From NCBI RefSeq assembly GCF_002043095.1, contig NZ_MVOC01000009.1:124001-188000 (forward strand): 64,000 nucleotides of DNA, given 5' to 3'. The notes under the pieces were generated by a model that did not search any database, was not told the DNA's origin, and was given only the letters and a program-made list of their open reading frames with translations. The stretch's first letter is position 1; the number at the start of each line of letters is the position of its first letter. Below, in pieces: positions 57,461 through 64,000 of this stretch. The stretch comes from Mycobacterium sp. AT1 (GTDB lineage: Bacteria > Actinomycetota > Actinomycetes > Mycobacteriales > Mycobacteriaceae). The position numbers were made by a program, and so were the translations under genes.

Positions 57461-58228
57461 TCACTTGTCTGGCTGAGCGTATTGGCGGGGTTTCGGTTGC
57501 CGCAAGGCGGTCACGTTGACCACGTCCGCCTGCTGCACCGACATTGTGCCGCCGACGCGTTCGACGCTGTCCACGGCCCCACCCGGGATGTTCATCGCCG
57601 CGGACAACGTGGCCGGATCGCCAATGGCGAGAACCGAATAGGGCGGGGACAACGTGGTGGCGTCGACGACGAGCGCACCGGGTGATCCGACCACCCAGGA
57701 GTCGACGCCGAGACGGACCGGCGGCTGGCCCGTCGAACTGATCTGCATGGCCTCCGCACCGGCCGCCCGCAACTCGTTGACGACGTCGAGCATCGTCTCC
57801 GGTGACACCCCAGGCGCGGTGTCGTCGACGACGATCGTCACACCGGGCCCCGTCGCCGCGACGGTCCCGATCAGAATCGACAGCGCGGCCAGCCGGTCGC
57901 GGGCGTTCTCGATCGCGGCCTGGTCGTCGCTTCCGGAGGACCGCAGCGACTCGAGCGTCCGCTGAAGATCGGTCACCTCGGTGTTGAGCGCGGCTTCGCG
58001 TTGTTGCAGCGAATCGAGCAGGACCAGGAGGTCGGCCGGTCGGGCCGTTTCCAGCGAGTCGCCGGATTCGGTCTGCCGGGCCTGGGTGACGATCGCGACT
58101 CCCAGCAGCAGGCACAGCACGACCGCGAGCGCACCGAAGGCGATCTGCCCGCGGCGCGGATGCGGTCGGGGTGCGTCGTCGGGCAGTTCGTGCCTGCCGT
58201 GCTCGGGGGCCGGGTCCGATTCGGTCAC
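57461..58228 (-). CDS. DUF881 membrane protein (Rv1825-like)
   Basis: This 255-residue protein has a cytoplasmic Pro/His-rich start, one membrane helix ([21 protein letters not shown], about 28-50), a coiled-coil stretch ([29 protein letters not shown]) and a DUF881 domain ([48 protein letters not shown]). Function is unknown; the DUF881 pair around the small basic protein suggests a membrane complex. It ends 16 bases before gcvH. Confidence 0.85.
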   Translation of the reverse strand: MTESDPAPEHGRHELPDDAPRPHPRRGQIAFGALAVVLCLLLGVAIVTQARQTESGDSLETARPADLLVLLDSLQQREAALNTEVTDLQRTLESLRSSGSDDQAAIENARDRLAALSILIGTVAATGPGVTIVVDDTAPGVSPETMLDVVNELRAAGAEAMQISSTGQPPVRLGVDSWVVGSPGALVVDATTLSPPYSVLAIGDPATLSAAMNIPGGAVDSVERVGGTMSVQQADVVNVTALRQPKPRQYAQPDK

Positions 58229-58231
58229 GTC

Positions 58232-58564
58232 TCACGCACCGAACAGTCTGCGCCGCAGGGCGGCGGCGTTGCCGAAGATTCTGATGCCGAGGACGACGAT
58301 GATCGCGGTCGAGAGTTGCGTGCCCACCCCGAGCTGATCTCCGACGAAGACGATCAGCGTGGCGACGAGCACGTTGAAGACGAACGACACCACGAACACC
58401 TTGGCGTCGAAGATGCGCTCGAGGTACGCGCGCAGTCCGCCGAACACCGCGTCGAGCGCGGCGACGACCGCGATCGGCAGGTAGGGCTGGATCACCTCGG
58501 GCACGCTGGGGTGGAACACCAAACCGAGCACGATGCCGACGACGAGTGCGGCTATTCCGATCAT
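58232..58564 (-). CDS. Small basic membrane protein (DUF1290, Rv1824-like)
   Basis: This 110-residue protein has three membrane helices: [34 protein letters not shown] and [12 protein letters not shown]. The string [29 protein letters not shown] is the family hallmark; such genes lie beside DUF881 genes in Gram-positive bacteria, often near division genes. The ATG overlaps the upstream stop (ATGA). A longer ORF upstream in frame is the shadow of the neighbour. Confidence 0.87.
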   Translation of the reverse strand: MIGIAALVVGIVLGLVFHPSVPEVIQPYLPIAVVAALDAVFGGLRAYLERIFDAKVFVVSFVFNVLVATLIVFVGDQLGVGTQLSTAIIVVLGIRIFGNAAALRRRLFGA

Positions 58565-59478
58565 TTCGGCCCAATCTGCTTGGCGAAGTTGACCTCTCGT
58601 ACCGAACCGGCGGGCAGCGCGAGGTCGTCGGCTTCGCTGACGGTGACGGCGACCCCGTACGTCGCCTCGAGGAGCCGCAGTCGATGCAGCGCGGGGCTCT
58701 GGTCGAACGCGTCGTGCATGGCGTGCGGAGGGCCGACGGCACGCACCTCGTACGGGTTGCCGACGGGTTGGTTGTCGACCAGAAGGCCGCCGCCCGCCTG
58801 TCGGATCGTCACGTTGGGTCCGATGCGGACTCCCCCGATGGCGACGGCCTCCGCGCCGCTGTCCCACAGGGAGTTGACGACGAGTTGAAGATCGCGGTCC
58901 AAGATCACCTGCGGGCTGCCCGCGACGCGTTGTTTGGACACGTCGGTCAGGTCGCGTGCGGCACTGGGTTCGGTGACGGTGACGTTCAACCCCGGTCCGT
59001 GGACGGCGGTCGCGCCCGCGGCGAACTCGGCGACGTCGAGGTCTGCAAGCAGTTGCCGACCCGTCTGGTCGCCCGCGAGCCGGGCACGCCGTTCGGATTC
59101 GACCTCACCGGCGAGCGCGTCGCGGCGGGCCGTGTCCCGATCGGTCGCCAGTTGGGCGTTGCGGACTCCGGTGGCGAGCACCTGCCTGGTCTCCTGGGTG
59201 GCGGGGGCGACGGACGTCGCCTGGGCGACCGCCGCGGCGAACACCGCGGTCACCAGCAGTCCCGCGAGGATCTGCCAGGCCACGTTCGCCGCGCGCCGGG
59301 TGGTGGCGCCCGTCGACGCGCGACGCTCGGCTGCGGCGGCGTACCCGGGGTCGAGGTGGTCGGACAGCAGCGATCGCAGCAGCGACGGCACCGGGATCGT
59401 CTTCGGCGCACCCGCGAGGTGAGCGTTGCGTCCGGCGTCCGGGCTGTAGCCGCCGAGCGCGCGCTCGCCGTCAGCCAC
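58561..59478 (-). CDS. DUF881 membrane protein (Rv1823-like)
   Basis: This protein of about 305 residues has a cytoplasmic basic N-terminus (about 65 residues), one membrane helix ([23 protein letters not shown]), a coiled-coil region and a DUF881 domain ([55 protein letters not shown]). It is the partner of the other DUF881 protein flanking the small basic protein. I chose the GTG at 59478, overlapping the pgsA2 stop by eight bases; a TTG four codons earlier is possible. Confidence 0.85.
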   Translation of the reverse strand: MADGERALGGYSPDAGRNAHLAGAPKTIPVPSLLRSLLSDHLDPGYAAAAERRASTGATTRRAANVAWQILAGLLVTAVFAAAVAQATSVAPATQETRQVLATGVRNAQLATDRDTARRDALAGEVESERRARLAGDQTGRQLLADLDVAEFAAGATAVHGPGLNVTVTEPSAARDLTDVSKQRVAGSPQVILDRDLQLVVNSLWDSGAEAVAIGGVRIGPNVTIRQAGGGLLVDNQPVGNPYEVRAVGPPHAMHDAFDQSPALHRLRLLEATYGVAVTVSEADDLALPAGSVREVNFAKQIGPK

Positions 59479-60076
59479 TACTCCCGGCAACTCGGCGGGG
59501 CACTTGCCCGACCACCATCGCGGTCTGCACGAGGTACAGCACCCCCGACCACAGGTACATGGCCATCCCCCACCCGAGGAAGGCCCATCCGATGGCCAGG
59601 ATGACCCTGCTCCAGAGGGCGTCCCACTGTCCGAGGAGCACCAGCGGGAAGCCCGACATCAACGCGAACGTGGCGGCCTTGCCGATGTAGGTGACGGTCA
59701 GGGCGGTCAGCCCGCGGCTGCGTAGGACCGGCAGCGTCAGCGCCAGCACGACGTCGCGCCCAATCAGCGTCCCGACGAACCACCAGGGCACGATGCCGTC
59801 GACGGCCATCACCACCGGGGTGACGACCATGTAGATGCGGTCGACCGCGGGGTCTAGCAGCGCACCGAGGCGTGAGGACTGGTTGTCGAAGAGGCGGGCG
59901 ATCTTGCCGTCGGCCCAGTCGGAGAAGCCACTGAACATCAGTACCGCGACAGCCCACGCTCCTGCGTCGGCGACGAGCAGGAGATAGATGAAGACGGGGA
60001 CGAGGAGCAGCCGCAACACGCTGAGCGCGTTGGGAATGGTCAGGATGCGGTCGCCGGCATCTTCCGGAGGCTCCAT
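59471..60076 (-). CDS. pgsA2: CDP-alcohol phosphatidyltransferase
   Basis: This 201-residue membrane enzyme has the CDP-alcohol motif within [20 protein letters not shown] and GALLDPAVD (DxxDGxxAR...GxxxDxxxD) and about five helices. Mycobacterial PgsA2 (Rv1822) has been annotated as phosphatidylglycerophosphate synthase or proposed as cardiolipin synthase. The ATG lies nine bases after the secA2 stop. It seems to be transcribed with secA2 upstream and the DUF881 set downstream. Confidence 0.9.
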   Translation of the reverse strand: MEPPEDAGDRILTIPNALSVLRLLLVPVFIYLLLVADAGAWAVAVLMFSGFSDWADGKIARLFDNQSSRLGALLDPAVDRIYMVVTPVVMAVDGIVPWWFVGTLIGRDVVLALTLPVLRSRGLTALTVTYIGKAATFALMSGFPLVLLGQWDALWSRVILAIGWAFLGWGMAMYLWSGVLYLVQTAMVVGQVPRRVAGSSG

Positions 60077-60085
60077 GTGATGAAC

Positions 60086-62422
<2,337 letters not shown>

Positions 62423-62487
62423 GCGTTCACGGTACGCGGTAACTTCCCGCACACAGCGGTGTCGCCGTACGCCCGCAGAGGAGTCCG

Positions 62488-64000
62488 ATGAATTCTCTCG
62501 AGTTCCGGCCCTCCGTCGACTGGGGCAACGAATTCCTCGCGTCGACGCTGTGGGTGGCCAAGACGTTCGGTGTCACCGCCGTCTGCCTCGCCGTGGTCCT
62601 CGTCCTCCTCGGCCGGTACACCGAGTGGGGTCGCCAGTTCTGGCGAATCAACGGCCCGTACTTCACCGCGTCGGCATCGCGGGTGACGGTGTGGCTGATG
62701 CTGGCGGGACTGTTGGCGTCGGCCATCCTCTCGGTTCGGATCGCCGTGCTGCTCAGCTACTACGCCAACGACCTGTTCTCGTCGTTGCAGGTGGCATTCG
62801 AGGGGACCGGGCAGCCCGACGGCTCACGCACGAGTAGCGGCATCGACGGGTTCTGGCAATCGATGCGGATCTTCGCGGTGCTGGCGACCGTCGCGACCGT
62901 GCGTTCTCTGTGCGACCTGTATCTGCTGCAGCGCTTCACCATTCGGTGGCGGGTGTGGTTGACCCACCGGCTCCTCGACGACTGGCTCGGGGGTTACGCG
63001 TATTACCGCGGGCAGCTGACGAGCACCCCGATCGACAACCCGGACCAACGCATCCAGCAGGACGTCGACGTCGTCACCACCGGAACGGGGGAACCCAACA
63101 CCCCGTCGCACGGGTCGGGCAGCACCCTGCTGTTCGGTGCGGTCGAGTCGGTGCTGAGCGTCGCGTCCTTCGGCGTGATCATGTGGCAGCTGTCCGGTCC
63201 GCTGACCGTCGCCGACGTGACGCTGCCTCGGGCGCTGTTCTGGATCGTCATCGTCTACGTGCTGGTGGCCACGGTCCTGGCGTTCTGGATCGGCCGACCG
63301 CTGATCCGGCTCAGCTTCCTCAACGAGTTCCGCAACGCCAGCCTCCGCTACGCGATGATCCGGCTGAAGGAGGCCGCCAGCGCCGTCGGCCTCTACCGCG
63401 GCGAAGGCGCCGAACGACGCCAGCTCACCACCCGCCTCGACGCGGTGATCGTCAACTACCGGCACTGGCTCAACCGCATGGTGTTGTTCCTCGGCTTCAA
63501 CCTCTCGGTGAGCCAGGCGATCAACCCGTTGCCGTACATCGTCCAGGCCCAACGACTCTTCGCGGGTCAAATCTCCTTCGGTGACGTCATGCAGTCGGCG
63601 ACGGCCTTCCACGCCATTCACGACGCGCTGTCGTTCTTCCGGAACGCCTACGACGCGTTCGCCAGCTACCGCGCCGCGCTGATCCGGCTCGACGGTCTGC
63701 TCACCGCCAACGCCGGTACGCGGATCGTTCCGCAGCTGACGATCGGGCAATCCTCCGACGGCGCGGTGCAGCTGGAGGACGTCGACGTGCGCACACCCGA
63801 CGGGCGGGTTCTGGTGAAGGCACTCGACGTGCGACTCGACGCCGGGGAGAGCGTGGTCGTCACCGGGCCGTCGGGCAGCGGCAAGACCACCCTGCTCGAG
63901 AGCCTCGCGGGTCTGTGGCCGCACGCCTCCGGCCGGGTCCGGTTCCCCGTCGACGACCGCGAGGTCATGTTCGTCTCGCAGCTCCCGTACATCCCGCTCG
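62488..64000 (+). CDS. bacA: BacA/SbmA-type ABC importer (Rv1819c-like, partial at right edge)
   Basis: This protein has an SbmA/BacA-type membrane domain with about six helices ([72 protein letters not shown]) fused to an ABC ATPase whose Walker A is [18 protein letters not shown] (the 3' end is cut after [11 protein letters not shown]). M. tuberculosis Rv1819c imports vitamin B12 and bleomycin through a large water-filled cavity. The ATG has GCAGAGGAG upstream and is divergent from secA2, 65 bases away. About 504 codons are visible; the rest of the ATPase lies beyond the edge. Confidence 0.93.
   Translation, partial: MNSLEFRPSVDWGNEFLASTLWVAKTFGVTAVCLAVVLVLLGRYTEWGRQFWRINGPYFTASASRVTVWLMLAGLLASAILSVRIAVLLSYYANDLFSSLQVAFEGTGQPDGSRTSSGIDGFWQSMRIFAVLATVATVRSLCDLYLLQRFTIRWRVWLTHRLLDDWLGGYAYYRGQLTSTPIDNPDQRIQQDVDVVTTGTGEPNTPSHGSGSTLLFGAVESVLSVASFGVIMWQLSGPLTVADVTLPRALFWIVIVYVLVATVLAFWIGRPLIRLSFLNEFRNASLRYAMIRLKEAASAVGLYRGEGAERRQLTTRLDAVIVNYRHWLNRMVLFLGFNLSVSQAINPLPYIVQAQRLFAGQISFGDVMQSATAFHAIHDALSFFRNAYDAFASYRAALIRLDGLLTANAGTRIVPQLTIGQSSDGAVQLEDVDVRTPDGRVLVKALDVRLDAGESVVVTGPSGSGKTTLLESLAGLWPHASGRVRFPVDDREVMFVSQLPYIPL

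Overview
The window is high-GC DNA with dense, tightly overlapping genes. From about 18.5 kb to the right end the gene order, read by eye, matches the Mycobacterium tuberculosis block Rv1867 to Rv1819c in inverted orientation: thiolase, CaiB-type transferase, apa, modBC, ndh, urease, blaI/blaR, gnd, guaB1, two CNNM proteins, glcB, gcvP, garA, gcvH, pgsA2, secA2, bacA. Together with two large sugar operons in the left 18.5 kb, this points to a free-living, fast-growing mycobacterium (Mycolicibacterium type). Locus comparisons come from memory of those families, not from a search.

Left region 1 (1 to 9806) is a polyol or ketose catabolic locus. A minus-strand operon of eight overlapping genes encodes a KpsF-like SIS isomerase, an FGGY ketose kinase, a ribulose-phosphate-epimerase-like protein, two zinc alcohol dehydrogenases, an SDR, and a sugar ABC ATPase and permease (the permease runs off the left edge). 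A divergent SorC-type regulator and a second SDR face it across a 133 bp spacer that carries a palindromic candidate operator. The substrate cannot be read from the sequence.

Left region 2 (9810 to 18448) is a complete L-rhamnose operon on the minus strand: mutarotase, MFS permease, isomerase, fused rhamnulose-1-phosphate aldolase/lactaldehyde dehydrogenase, rhamnulokinase, L-lactate dehydrogenase and a LacI repressor. A perfect 16 bp LacI-type operator sits just upstream of the first gene. The encoded route is L-rhamnose to DHAP plus L-lactate to pyruvate.

The central region (18.5 to 36 kb) carries lipid-type CoA genes, a CPBP membrane protease, a GlsB-like protein, the secreted Apa antigen, molybdate modBC with modA apparently missing, an SDR, an F420-type oxidoreductase, NDH-2, urease ureABCFGD without ureE, a thioesterase, and an iron-box-controlled FhuF-like gene.

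The right region (36 to 64 kb) carries blaI/blaR, gnd, guaB1, a paired CNNM set with a possible 40-codon leader ORF, two hydrolase-like genes (one lacking the nucleophile serine), malate synthase, a VWA protein, and the glycine cleavage gene gcvP behind a tandem glycine riboswitch. It continues with a regulatory and cell-envelope block (two MerR proteins, bifunctional nuclease, GarA, GcvH, two DUF881 proteins flanking a small basic protein, PgsA2, SecA2) and the start of the BacA-type ABC importer, cut by the right edge.

I found no rRNA, tRNA, insertion sequence, CRISPR array or prophage. No stretch longer than 300 bases lacks a gene; the longest spacer (53996-54282) holds the riboswitch.
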